A DNA stretch of 64,000 nucleotides from Roseiarcus sp963807735 (GCA_963807735.1 CAWEDI010000018.1:186001-250000), one strand, 5' to 3'. Shown: positions 16,969 to 28,651, counted from the first letter of the stretch. Translations and numbers: made by a program. Notes: generated by a model from the letters alone, not told the origin.

Positions 16969-16990
16969 TTGTCGGCTGAATATCCGACAA
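16969..16990. promoter_or_regulatory. Candidate operator between uxuA and the sugar importer
   Basis: A perfect inverted repeat TTGTCGG (16969-16975) and CCGACAA (16984-16990) with an 8-base spacer lies in the 177-base divergent intergenic region, about 60 bases before the ATPase start and about 97 bases before the uxuA start. Such palindromes are typical for GntR- or LacI-type control of sugar-acid genes. No regulator gene is adjacent, so this is inference from position and symmetry. Confidence 0.45.
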
Positions 16991-17049
16991 ACTGGCATGT
17001 CAGAGGGCCGTCAGGCGGAGCAACCGCCGAAGTCCTGGGAGGAAACCGG

Positions 17050-17790
17050 TTGCCGATTCTGGAGTTGCGCCAGGTCTCGAAGTATTTCGGCGCCATTCAT
17101 GCGCTGACCGAAGTCGATCTCTCGCTCGAGGCCGGCGAGGTGCTGGGCTTGATGGGCGACAACGGCGCCGGCAAATCGACGCTGGTGCGGGTGATCGCCG
17201 GCAGCTTTCCCCCGACGCATGGCGAGGTGCTGATCGGCGGCCAGGCGGAGCATTTCTCCAAGCCGGCGGAGGCGCGCGCCAAGGGGGTCGAAGTCGTCTA
17301 CCAAGACCTCGCGCTGTGCAACAATCTCACCGCCGCCGCCAACGTGTTCCTTGGCCGCGAAATCAAGCGCGGCTTCGGGCCGTTCCGCTGGCTCGACCAT
17401 GTGGCGATGGCCAAGCGCGCCGGCGAATTGTTCACGGAGCTGAAGTCGGAGACGCGGCCGCGCGACCTTGTGCGGCAGATGTCGGGCGGCCAGCGCCAGG
17501 CGGTAGCGATCGCCCGCACGCGACTCTCGAAGGCGCGCATGGTGCTGATGGACGAGCCGACGGCGGCGATCTCGGTGCGTCAGGTCGCCGAGGTGCTCGA
17601 TCTCATCAAGCGGCTGCGCGATTCCGGCATGGCGATCATCCTCATCAGCCACCGCATGCCTGACGTGTTCGCGGTCTGCGACCGGGTCGCGGTGCTGCGG
17701 CGCGGCATCAAGGTCGCCGACAAGGACATCAAATTGACGAGCCCCGAAGAAGTGACGGGGCTCATCACCGGCGCCATCGCGGCGGCGTGA
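17050..17790 (+). CDS. Sugar ABC transporter ATP-binding protein (FrcA type, single cassette)
   Basis: The 246-residue protein has one ABC cassette, unlike the double-cassette RbsA, as in FrcA of rhizobia. Motifs: Walker A 'GDNGAGKST', Q-loop 'VVYQDLALCNNLT', signature 'MSGGQRQAVAIART', Walker B 'VLMDEPTAAI' and H-loop 'ILISHRMPDVFAVCDR'. The best start is TTG at 17050, 6 bases after 'gggagga', which gives the normal N-terminus 'PILELRQVSKYFGAIHAL'. Longer versions from 16957 run through the operator-like palindrome. It is first in a three-gene operon, with 6 bases to the permease gene. The likely substrate is a monosaccharide or hexuronate. Confidence 0.92.
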   Translation: MPILELRQVSKYFGAIHALTEVDLSLEAGEVLGLMGDNGAGKSTLVRVIAGSFPPTHGEVLIGGQAEHFSKPAEARAKGVEVVYQDLALCNNLTAAANVFLGREIKRGFGPFRWLDHVAMAKRAGELFTELKSETRPRDLVRQMSGGQRQAVAIARTRLSKARMVLMDEPTAAISVRQVAEVLDLIKRLRDSGMAIILISHRMPDVFAVCDRVAVLRRGIKVADKDIKLTSPEEVTGLITGAIAAA

Positions 17791-17796
17791 GGGATC

Positions 17797-18837
17797 ATGG
17801 CGCAGGACGTGTCCAATTCAGGCGCCGCCCAGGTCGGCATCGAGTCCGTGCTCGGGTTGCAGACGCAATCGCCGCTGCAACGGCTGTTCGCGGCGCAATC
17901 GTTCTGGGTGGCGGTGGCGCTTGTCATCATCTGCGTGGTGATGAGCTATTTGCAGCCCGACTCGTTCGCGACGTCGGAGAATTTTTACAACATCACCCGC
18001 AATTTCTCGTTCATCGGCATCATGGCGCTCGGCATGACGGTCGTCATCGCCACCGGCGGCATTGACCTGTCGGTCGGCTCCATCATGGGACTGACGGCGG
18101 TCTCCTGCGGTCTGATGCTGGAGTCGGGCTATCCCTGGTGGGCGGCGGTGGCGGTCGGATTGTTCGCCGGCTTCGCGGTCGGGCTCATCAACGGACTTGT
18201 CATCGCTTATGTCGGCCTGTCGCCGTTCGTGACCACGCTCGGCATGTTGTCGATCGCGCGATCGGTCGCCGTCGTGCTGTCGGGCAACCGGATGCTCTAC
18301 AAGTTCGGGCCGAGCGGGCCGGCGTTCAAATATCTCGGCGGCGGCGCGCTGAAGCTCGGCGACGGATACGAGCTGTCGTTCCCGCTGCTGTTCCTGGTGG
18401 TGCTGACGCTCGTCCTTGCGGTCGTCTACAAGATGACGGCTTGGGGTCGTTACGTGCTGGCGATCGGCGGCAACGAACAGGCGGCGCTGCTGACCGGCGT
18501 GCCGGTGAAGCTCGTCAAGGTGCAGGCCTATGTGGTGTCAGGGCTCGCGGCGGCGTTCGCGGCGATCCTCAACGTCGGTTGGTCGGGATCGGCGATCAAC
18601 GCGCTCGGCACGACCTATGAGCTGCTGGCGATCTCGGCGGCCGTCATCGGCGGCGCCAATCTGATGGGCGGCGAGGCCAGCGCTTTCGGCGCGTTCATCG
18701 GCGCCGCGCTCATCTTCACCATTCGCAACGCCCTCCTGATGGAGGGCGTCGATTCCAATTGGCAGGGGACGTTCGTCGGAGCGTTCCTCATCGCCGCCGT
18801 CTACCTCGGAAAAATCCGGGGAGCGCGACGCGAATAG
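17797..18837 (+). CDS. Sugar ABC transporter permease (FrcC/RbsC-like)
   Basis: The 346-residue integral membrane protein belongs to the BPD_transp_2 type, with 8-10 hydrophobic spans. The conserved blocks 'ATGGIDLSVGSIMGLTAV', 'GLINGLVIAYVGLSPFVTTLGM' and 'RYVLAIGGNEQAALLTGV' are typical of RbsC/FrcC permeases. It forms the channel with the ATPase 6 bases upstream and the binding protein 29 bases downstream. Gene order ATPase, permease, binding protein differs from the canonical frcBCA order. Confidence 0.93.
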   Translation: MAQDVSNSGAAQVGIESVLGLQTQSPLQRLFAAQSFWVAVALVIICVVMSYLQPDSFATSENFYNITRNFSFIGIMALGMTVVIATGGIDLSVGSIMGLTAVSCGLMLESGYPWWAAVAVGLFAGFAVGLINGLVIAYVGLSPFVTTLGMLSIARSVAVVLSGNRMLYKFGPSGPAFKYLGGGALKLGDGYELSFPLLFLVVLTLVLAVVYKMTAWGRYVLAIGGNEQAALLTGVPVKLVKVQAYVVSGLAAAFAAILNVGWSGSAINALGTTYELLAISAAVIGGANLMGGEASAFGAFIGAALIFTIRNALLMEGVDSNWQGTFVGAFLIAAVYLGKIRGARRE

Positions 18838-18866
18838 TTCCGCGTCCAATCAAGGAGGAAGTGCTC

Positions 18867-19877
18867 ATGTTGAAAGCTATACTCGCGGGCGCCGTCGCCG
18901 TCGGCGCGCTCGGCCTCGGCGTATCGACCGCGTCGGCCGCCAACCCCTACACCTTCGCGCTGGTGCCGAAGAACACCAACAACCCGTTCTTCGACCAGGC
19001 GCTCGCCGGCTGCAAGAAGGCGGAATCCGAGCTCAAGGGCGCGATCAAATGCCTCTACATCGGCCCCGGCGAGCACGGCGGCGGCGACGAAGAGGCCCAG
19101 ATCGTCGCCGACCTCATCACCAAGGGCGTTGACGGCATCGGCGTCTCGCCGGCGAACGCGCCGGCCATGGCGAACGCGCTGCAAGGCGCGGCGGGCAAGA
19201 AGATCCCCGTGTTGACCTGGGACTCCGACCTGCTGCCGCAGGACAAGGGCCTTCGCGCCGCCTATGTCGGCACACACAACTACGAGATCGGGGTCAACAT
19301 CGGCAAGCTGGTCATGCAGATCAAGCCGAAGGGCGGCACGATCTGCATCCAGTCGGGCGGCGCGGCGGCGGCCAACCACAACGAGCGCATGCAGGGCATC
19401 CGCGACACGCTCGCCGGCAAGGCCAGCGCCGAGGCGCCCGGCGAGCGGCTGACTGGCCAGAACGGCTGGAAGGAAGCGGCGGGGTGCCCGCTCTACACCG
19501 ATGACGATTTCACCCGCGCCAACCAGCAGATGGAGGATATTCTCGCCAAATATCCCAATCTCGACGCGTTCACCCCGACCGGCGGCTTCCCGCAGTTCCT
19601 GCCCGACGCCTATGAGCGGATCGCGTCCAAATACAAGGACAAGATCGCCTCCGGGGCGCTGGCGTTGGTCGTGGCGGACACGCTGCCGGTGCAGATCGAA
19701 CTGATGAAGAAGGGGCTGTCGGCGGGCCAGGTCGGCCAGCGGCCGTTCGAGATGGGCTACAAGGTGATGTACTTCCTCAAGGACATGAAGGAAGGCAAGC
19801 CGGCCCCGAAGGACCCGACCTACACCGGCCTCGACGTCTGCACGCCGAAGACCGCGGACACTTGCATCGGCGGCTGA
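18867..19877 (+). CDS. Periplasmic sugar-binding protein (RbsB/FrcB-like)
   Basis: The 336-residue secreted protein has a clear signal peptide (residues 1-24, ending 'GVSTASAA') and the type 1 periplasmic-binding fold with 'FALVPKNTNNPFFDQALAGCKKAE' at the start of the mature protein and 'ADLITKGVDGIGVSPANAPAM' after it. Four cysteines near positions 46, 58 and the C-terminus could form disulfides. The start follows a perfect 'aaggagg' (18852-18858). It is the last gene of the importer operon and is followed by a strong hairpin. It recognises the transported sugar; with uxuA beside it, a uronate is a reasonable guess. Confidence 0.92.
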   Translation: MLKAILAGAVAVGALGLGVSTASAANPYTFALVPKNTNNPFFDQALAGCKKAESELKGAIKCLYIGPGEHGGGDEEAQIVADLITKGVDGIGVSPANAPAMANALQGAAGKKIPVLTWDSDLLPQDKGLRAAYVGTHNYEIGVNIGKLVMQIKPKGGTICIQSGGAAAANHNERMQGIRDTLAGKASAEAPGERLTGQNGWKEAAGCPLYTDDDFTRANQQMEDILAKYPNLDAFTPTGGFPQFLPDAYERIASKYKDKIASGALALVVADTLPVQIELMKKGLSAGQVGQRPFEMGYKVMYFLKDMKEGKPAPKDPTYTGLDVCTPKTADTCIGG

Positions 19878-19891
19878 GCAGGACCGCCCGC

Positions 19892-19920
19892 GCCTTCTCC
19901 CGCAGCAGCGCGGAGAAGGC
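19892..19920 (+). terminator. Hairpin terminator candidate after the sugar importer operon
   Basis: Perfect 9-base arms gccttctcc and ggagaaggc enclose an 11-base loop, starting 14 bases after the binding-protein stop codon. There is no downstream T tract, so it may act as an RNA-stabilising 3' hairpin or as a weak terminator. Confidence 0.5.
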
Positions 19921-19987
19921 AGGAGCGGACGGCGGCGGTGAGCCTATGGCGGCTCCCGTTCGCCGCTCCCGATCAAGTTGAATCGCT

Positions 19988-20093
19988 GTCATGGCGAGCG
20001 AAGCGAAGCCATCCACGTTTCCGCCGAACCAGGCCTAGCCGATTAGCCTGCGATCTCGGCGCGCTGGATTGCTTCGCTTCGCTCGCAATGACG
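19988..20093. repeat. Dispersed palindromic repeat, family B, copy 2
   Basis: Arms 19988-20015 and 20065-20093 are the same 'gcgagcgaagcgaagcca' / 'ttgcttcgcttcgctcgca' pair as at 15556-15661, again about 50 bases apart with an unrelated centre. It lies in the convergent intergenic space between the importer operon and the peptidoglycan-binding-like gene. Conservation of the arms but not of the centre suggests selection or mobility acting on the inverted ends. Confidence 0.85.
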
Positions 20094-20122
20094 AAGCCGA
20101 TTCAATTTGTTCGGTAAGCGCT

Positions 20123-20524
20123 CTAGCGCCGGCGCGAGCCGGCGCCCGGCGCTTCGGCGATCATCGGACAGCAGCGCAGGCACCGCTTTGAGCGCCCGCG
20201 CGGCGTGTATTGCTTGTCGAACATTTCCTGGTCAAGGCGGGCTATGGTCATTTTGCCGACGATGCTGTCGGCGCTCGTCTGATAGGCGTAGTTGACGATG
20301 TTCCGCTTCTTTTTGTAAGCGAGGACCGCCGCTGCTGTGGAAGGACCGTAGCGGTGTTCGGCGATCTCTTTCCCCTCGATCCGCGCTTGATCCAGATCCT
20401 CCAGTGCAAGCTGGATGAGCCAAACATGCTCGCCGATAGCGCCGGGCTGCACGTGGGCGGGGTCGCTCGTCAGGCAGGATTGCAGGGCTTTGTTTTCTCT
20501 GAACAGATTCGAAACGAGCGGCAT
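20123..20524 (-). CDS. Putative peptidoglycan-binding-like (PGBD) protein
   Basis: The 133-residue product contains 'IGEHVWLIQLALEDL', 'EHRYGPSTAAAVLAYKKKRNIV' and 'DSIVGKMTIARLDQEM' (about 30-105). This order of helix, 'YGPxTxxAVxxYK' and 'GxxTxxxLD' matches the PG_binding_1 repeat found in lytic enzymes and secreted toxins. No signal peptide or membrane span is visible. The C-terminus is basic with two cysteines ('KRCLRCCP'). It lies 11 bases downstream of a metzincin protease gene on the same strand, so the two probably work together, for example as a secreted effector and its wall-binding or adaptor partner. The PGBD match is by eye only. Confidence 0.6.
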   Translation of the reverse strand: MPLVSNLFRENKALQSCLTSDPAHVQPGAIGEHVWLIQLALEDLDQARIEGKEIAEHRYGPSTAAAVLAYKKKRNIVNYAYQTSADSIVGKMTIARLDQEMFDKQYTPRGRSKRCLRCCPMIAEAPGAGSRRR

Positions 20525-20535
20525 CAGCGGCTCCT

Positions 20536-21429
20536 TCAGGGCGTCAAGTCGGTCTTGTTGATCATGTCGATCTCGAATTGTTGCAGCTTCGACGAACGCG
20601 AATCGCCGTCGCCGGCCATAAGGAACTTGGCTCCGGTATGATTGAGGCCGAGGCCGTGGCCTATCTCGTGCCCGGTGGTCAGCGCGTCTTCGTTCGGAAT
20701 GCCCTGATGCTCGATGAAGCAGTAGCGGCCGCGAGTCAGGCCGACCACTTCGAACGGCTTCATCGTGTTCCTGATGTTCCAGGCGAAATAGACGATGAGG
20801 TCCGCAGAGCCAATCAGGTAATTCTGCCCGATCGGACGGCCGGTGTCCGTGGCGTGGGTGCGCGCATCGATGGCCGCAAATACGGTCGGTTTGAAGGGAA
20901 AGAGCGGGTCGCCCAGGATTTCGGGACAGACGATTTCGTAGATCTGGCCGCGGGCGTTGTCGTCGAGCTGGATGTTGGCCTGCTGAATGTAGGTCTTCGC
21001 GACAGCCGGCATTATCTTTTCGATCTCCTGGTTCGTGAACGGACAGGTGATGCGGCGGTCGGAGAGGCGGCACAGCGCGTAGGTCTTGCGCACGACTTTC
21101 TTCACGCTGACCGTTAGCGAAGCGACGCCGAACCCGTCGCTCTTCTTCAGCGTGATCGAGGTGTTGCCCGCCTTGCCGCCCACGATGTCGAAGTCGACGC
21201 GGTTGTTGGGCGTCAGCAGGACGGTTGAGTTCTGCGGCGTCACAGGCACCCCGGTCTTGAAGTGGTAGTTGTTCAACGACGCGATCGTGTCGTCGTCGAC
21301 GGAGATAATCAGCTCGTCGGCCTCGCTCACCACGCTCATCGGCCGGGCGCCGTTCAACGGCACCATCTGGTAGGAAACCTTCGGGTCGAAACCGTCGAAC
21401 TCTTCCGCCTTCTCGAACCTCGCGGCCAT
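20536..21429 (-). CDS. Metzincin-type zinc metalloprotease with N-terminal Ig-like domain
   Basis: The 297-residue product has the metzincin zinc site 'HEIGHGLGLNH' (His254, Glu255, His258, His264) followed by a Met-turn candidate 'FLMAGD' (Met271). Residues 25-112 look like a bacterial Ig-like beta domain ('ADELIISVDDDTIASLNNYHF', then 'GNTSITLKKSDGFGVASLTVSV'). No signal peptide is present, so it would need a non-Sec route or act inside the cell. Four cysteines lie between the domains. The start ATG at 21429 lacks a strong ribosome-binding site. It is co-directional with the PG-binding-like gene 11 bases downstream. Substrate and secretion route are unknown; a role as antibacterial or host-directed effector is speculative. 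Confidence 0.75.
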   Translation of the reverse strand: MAARFEKAEEFDGFDPKVSYQMVPLNGARPMSVVSEADELIISVDDDTIASLNNYHFKTGVPVTPQNSTVLLTPNNRVDFDIVGGKAGNTSITLKKSDGFGVASLTVSVKKVVRKTYALCRLSDRRITCPFTNQEIEKIMPAVAKTYIQQANIQLDDNARGQIYEIVCPEILGDPLFPFKPTVFAAIDARTHATDTGRPIGQNYLIGSADLIVYFAWNIRNTMKPFEVVGLTRGRYCFIEHQGIPNEDALTTGHEIGHGLGLNHTGAKFLMAGDGDSRSSKLQQFEIDMINKTDLTP

Positions 21430-21512
21430 GGAAGTCCCCCGTCTCGCCGCGTCTCGCAGCCGCGTGGACGAGCCTTACGGGATGACGCCGCGCCAGCGCG
21501 GCGCTCGGCCCT

Positions 21513-24947
<3,435 letters not shown>

Positions 24948-25053
24948 GCGGGGAATTAAGCCCTGGCGTAGGGCGGCGTCGAGGCGGACCGCGAGGTTGT
25001 CCCCGAAGAACGCGAATGTGGTAGAATAGCGGATGGGTCCTTTGGAACCTCCG

Positions 25054-25485
25054 ATGGCCGCCGAATACGAGAGAGATTTTTACGCCTGGGCCAACGAGCA
25101 GGCGGCGCTCCTCCGAGCGGGGAACGTTGCCGCCGCCGATTGGGAGCATATCGCCGAGGAGATCGAGAGCATGGGCCGCAGCGAGAAGCGCGAACTCGCG
25201 AACCGGCTGGCGATCCTGCTCGCCCATCTCCTGAAATGGCGGCTCCAGCCGGGATTTCGCGGCGCGAGTTGGATTTCAACGATCCGGGAGCAGCGCGTGC
25301 GGCTGCGGAACCTCCTGCTCGACAACCCGAGCCTCAAGTCGCGGCTCGACGAAAGCTTCGTTGAAGCGTACGAACTCGCAGTCATAGCGGCGTCGCGCGA
25401 GACCGGACTCGCCGAGAGCGCCTTTCCGGGGTCGCCGCCGTTTTCCGTCGCCGAATCGATGGACCCGGATTTCTGGCCGGATTGA
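25054..25485 (+). CDS. DUF29-family protein
   Basis: The 143-residue product matches the DUF29 pattern: 'YERDFYAWANEQAALLRAG' at the N-terminus, 'DWEHIAEEIESMGRSEKRELANRL' (about 29-52) and 'LLAHLLKWRLQP' followed by 'SWISTIREQRVRL'. DUF29 proteins are small, helical, soluble and without assigned function. The start at 25054 gives the usual family N-terminus; an in-frame ATG at 25033 would add 7 residues. The stop codon overlaps the possible TTG start of the aconitase X gene, so the two may be translationally coupled. The pairing is unusual and may be fortuitous. Confidence 0.85.
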   Translation: MAAEYERDFYAWANEQAALLRAGNVAAADWEHIAEEIESMGRSEKRELANRLAILLAHLLKWRLQPGFRGASWISTIREQRVRLRNLLLDNPSLKSRLDESFVEAYELAVIAASRETGLAESAFPGSPPFSVAESMDPDFWPD

Positions 25486-27146
25486 TCGCCGCAGTGCAGA
25501 CTTCTGTGTTTGTCCTGCCCGGCGCCGCCTCCGGCCGGGTTCTCTCGAGCACGGAGGGACTCAGCTTCTGGGGCGGCGTCGATCCGGCGACGGCCCGCGT
25601 GATCGACTCTCGTCATCCCTGGCACGGGGAATCGCTGACGGGGGCGATCCTGCTCATGCCGACGAGCCGCGGCTCCTGTTCCGGTTCCGGAGTCCTTCTC
25701 GACATGGCGCTGACCGGGCGCGCCCCCGCCGCGCTGGCGTTCTGCGAAGACGAGGACGTCCTGACGCTCGGCGCGCTCGTAGCCGCGGAAATGTTTGGCA
25801 AGCGCTTGCCCGTCCTGCGACTGTCGCGCGAGGCATTCGGCGCCCTGGCCGCCGCCAAGGCGGCCAAGGTGAGCGACGGCCGCATCGAGGCGGACGGCCT
25901 GACGATCGCCGTCGCGCCGCCGAGAACGGCGTCGCTCGAACTCACCGCGCTTGATCGCGAGATGCTGGAAGGCCGCCACGGCGAAGCCGCACGCCAGGCG
26001 ATGCGCATCATTGTGGCGATGGCGGCGCAGCAGGACGCGGATAGACTGATCGACGTCTCGCAGGTCCACATCGACGGCTGCATCTACGCGAGCCCCGCCA
26101 ACCTGACCTTCGCCGAACGGATGGCCGATCTCGGCGGCCAAGCACGCGTCCCGACGACCACCAACGCCATTTCGGTCGATCGCCGGACCGCGCGCGCCGA
26201 CGCGCCCGCAGCGCGGCTCGCCGACGCCTACTTGGCGATGGGCTGCCGGCCGAGCTTCACCTGCGCGCCTTACTTGCTCGACAGCGCGCCGGGCGCTGGC
26301 GAATGCATCGCATGGGCAGAGTCCAACGCCGTCGTGTTCGCCAACAGCGTTCTCGGCGCGCGCACCGCCAAGCATCCCGACTTCCTCAACCTGTGCATCG
26401 CGTTGACCGGGCGCGCGCCGCTCGCCGGGGTCTATCGCGACGCCGAGCGCAGGGCGCGGCGGGTCATCGAACTCGAATGGCCCGCCGGCGCCGACGATTC
26501 CGTCTGGCCGTTGCTCGGCTACCTCGCCGGGCGTGTTTCGCCGGATCGCATTCCGTTGCTGCGCGGCGTTCGCGACGCGCCGTCGCGCGACGACTTGAAA
26601 GCCTTGTGCGCGGCGTTCGGGACGACCTCGGCCGCGCCGATGCTGCTGATCGAAGGCGTGACCCCGGAGACCGCCATCGCCGACGACGCCGACCGCGCGA
26701 CAATCTCGCGCTCCGACATCGCCGCCGCCTGGGCGGCGCTCAACGCGGGACCTGACGAGATCGACCTCGTCGCCATCGGCAGTCCGCACGCCTCGCTTAG
26801 CGAATGCCGCGCTCTGGCGGCGGCTTTCGGCCAGCGGCGGCGGCGCGACGACGTCGACGTGATCGTTACCGCGGGGCGCGACGTGATCGCTGCGGCGCGA
26901 CGCGAGGGTCTCCTGGCGCGACTGGAGCGGGCAGGCGTCCGGGTGCTGCCGGATCTTTGCTGGTGCTCGATTTCCGAGCCGACGTTTCCGCCGGGGGCGC
27001 GGACAGTGATGACCAATTCCGGCAAATACGCGCACTATGGCCCGGGGCTTTCCGGCCGCCGCGTGCGCTTCGGCGCGCTCGCCGATTGCGTCCGCGCGGC
27101 GGTCGAAAAAACGGTTCCCGCGCGCTCGCCGGCATGGCTGGGCTGA
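25482..27146 (+). CDS. Aconitase X (fused small and large domains), possible cis-3-hydroxy-L-proline dehydratase
   Basis: The 554-residue product fuses the AcnX swivel domain (about 1-130, 'EGLSFWGGVDPATARVID', 'HPWHGESLTGAILLMPTSRGSCSGS') to the AcnX catalytic domain (about 145-550, 'LTALDREMLEGRHG', 'LIDVSQVHIDGCIYA', 'ECIAWAESNAVVFANSVLGA', 'TNSGKYAHYGPG'). Characterised bacterial fused AcnX proteins dehydrate cis-3-hydroxy-L-proline to 1-pyrroline-2-carboxylate and use an Fe-S centre. Cysteines at 'DGCIYA', 'TCAPY' and 'LCWCSI' are candidates. No proline racemase, reductase or amino-acid transporter is adjacent, so the substrate is uncertain. TTG at 25482 overlaps the DUF29 stop; GTG at 25494 or 25506 are alternatives and no strong ribosome-binding site decides. 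Confidence 0.85.
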   Translation: MIAAVQTSVFVLPGAASGRVLSSTEGLSFWGGVDPATARVIDSRHPWHGESLTGAILLMPTSRGSCSGSGVLLDMALTGRAPAALAFCEDEDVLTLGALVAAEMFGKRLPVLRLSREAFGALAAAKAAKVSDGRIEADGLTIAVAPPRTASLELTALDREMLEGRHGEAARQAMRIIVAMAAQQDADRLIDVSQVHIDGCIYASPANLTFAERMADLGGQARVPTTTNAISVDRRTARADAPAARLADAYLAMGCRPSFTCAPYLLDSAPGAGECIAWAESNAVVFANSVLGARTAKHPDFLNLCIALTGRAPLAGVYRDAERRARRVIELEWPAGADDSVWPLLGYLAGRVSPDRIPLLRGVRDAPSRDDLKALCAAFGTTSAAPMLLIEGVTPETAIADDADRATISRSDIAAAWAALNAGPDEIDLVAIGSPHASLSECRALAAAFGQRRRRDDVDVIVTAGRDVIAAARREGLLARLERAGVRVLPDLCWCSISEPTFPPGARTVMTNSGKYAHYGPGLSGRRVRFGALADCVRAAVEKTVPARSPAWLG

Positions 27147-27283
27147 CGATCGTGTCGTAAGCCGCCTTGGAAGCGTCTCTCGGGTTAACGATTCTCTAAA
27201 TCGAAGCTGTCCATTTGCGCGGGGGCCTCGCGGAAACATATCGCCGACCGCGGCCGGCGACGCGAGCGGGTTTTGGAGGGGTC

Positions 27284-28651
27284 ATGAGCATTGTCATCAA
27301 CGAGTCCTTCACGGACGTCTCCGTCGCCGACGACGCGGTCGCGACGGTCAATGGCGATGGCGACGCCATTACAGCCGGCGCCGGCGCGACGCTGACCGTC
27401 AACGGCTATGACGACACGATCAACGCGAGCGATGACACGCTGACGGTCAATGACAACGGCGGCCCCGGCAATACGGTCAACGGCTCGTTCGACAACTTCA
27501 CGGTCCCCATCAATTCGATCGTCACGGTAAACGGAACCCACGAGACGATCAACGACGCGGGCCACGGTTATCTCTACTTCACCGGCGGGGCCGGTTCGGT
27601 CGAAACGATTTCCGGGACCGTGCTCGAAATCAAGGTCCCCGCCGATTTTCATCTCCAGTTCACCGGCACCCAAAACGACTTCTATCTCGGCGACCACTGC
27701 GTGCTGACCGTGACGGGGGACGACGACAATCTGTTCGGCGCGGACGATCGGTTCTACTTGACCGGATCAATCAAAGGCGGCGACGAAATCGTCGGCGACC
27801 ATGACCGCGCGGTCCTGACCGGGGCTGTGTCGCAGCTTCTGCTGTATGGGAACTATGAGGTTCTCCACTGCGGCGTCGACACCTCGCTGGCGGTGATGAC
27901 CGGTAGCGACGACCGCTTCATCGGCGCGGGCTTTTACGTTCTGACGACCGGCGCCACGGACGTATGGATCGGCGGCAATGGCCTGAACGGCGCGGCGGAC
28001 ACGCTGACCGGCTCGAACATGACCGCCGTGATCGGCGGCAACTCCAACATCGTCATGACCGGCGACGACGACATCGTTGCGATGCGGCTGGATTCCCATC
28101 TGTATTTCGTCGGCGCCGGCCTTACCGCTCATTTGGGCTACAACGATAGCCTCGCCATCACCGGCAAGGGCGCGACGAGCGCCCTCGACACGCTGACCGG
28201 CGCGCATTGCAGCGTGAACATCGCGAGCGCGGCGAATGTGGAGCTCGCCACCACCGACGCCACCGCGACTGTGGGCAACGGCGTCGCCCTGACTCTGGAG
28301 CGATCTTACAACACCATCACCGCCTATACCGCGGACACGATCGACATTCTTTGGGGCGTCTCCAATCAGATCACGGTCGGCGTGGACGACGTGATTACCG
28401 ACGGCGGAGCCGGCACCTCGTTCGACGTGGTCAACTTCGTCGGCGCGACGACCCTCGACAATTTCGCCGCCGATCCGCTCGGGATCGTCGATCTGATGAA
28501 CGGCATCGGCGGCTTTGCGTCGGCTCAGGACGCCTTCGCCGCGCTGACGAGCGACGGCGCCGGCGGCCTCAAGCTCTCGCTCGGCGGCTACGGCTCGCTC
28601 GACTTCGCGGGGGACACGAGCCTCAGCGCGGCCAATTTCAAGATCGGCTGA
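27284..28651 (+). CDS. Repeat-rich putative secreted beta-solenoid protein (RTX-like, type I secretion candidate)
   Basis: The 455-residue acidic product is made of short degenerate repeats rich in Asp, Gly, Thr and Asn, such as 'TVNGYDDTINASDDTLTVND', 'VTGDDDNLFGADDRF' and 'GGNSNIVMTGDDDIV'. These resemble hemolysin-type calcium-binding or beta-helix turns but lack strict GGxGxDxLx nonapeptides. There is no N-terminal signal peptide. The C-terminus 'GYGSLDFAGDTSLSAANFKIG' resembles the uncleaved, hydrophobic-ended signal of type I-secreted proteins. The start ATG follows 'ggagg'. No ABC/HlyD/TolC export genes are adjacent. A second protein of similar style lies at 33802-35895. A role as surface layer, adhesin or matrix protein is inference. 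Confidence 0.65.
   Translation: MSIVINESFTDVSVADDAVATVNGDGDAITAGAGATLTVNGYDDTINASDDTLTVNDNGGPGNTVNGSFDNFTVPINSIVTVNGTHETINDAGHGYLYFTGGAGSVETISGTVLEIKVPADFHLQFTGTQNDFYLGDHCVLTVTGDDDNLFGADDRFYLTGSIKGGDEIVGDHDRAVLTGAVSQLLLYGNYEVLHCGVDTSLAVMTGSDDRFIGAGFYVLTTGATDVWIGGNGLNGAADTLTGSNMTAVIGGNSNIVMTGDDDIVAMRLDSHLYFVGAGLTAHLGYNDSLAITGKGATSALDTLTGAHCSVNIASAANVELATTDATATVGNGVALTLERSYNTITAYTADTIDILWGVSNQITVGVDDVITDGGAGTSFDVVNFVGATTLDNFAADPLGIVDLMNGIGGFASAQDAFAALTSDGAGGLKLSLGGYGSLDFAGDTSLSAANFKIG

Noticed and set aside
27185..27199. CtrA-like box TTAA-N7-CTAA upstream of the repeat-rich secreted protein gene
   Set aside because: One half-site deviates from the TTAA-N7-TTAA consensus, and a single near-match in about 64 kb is expected by chance.
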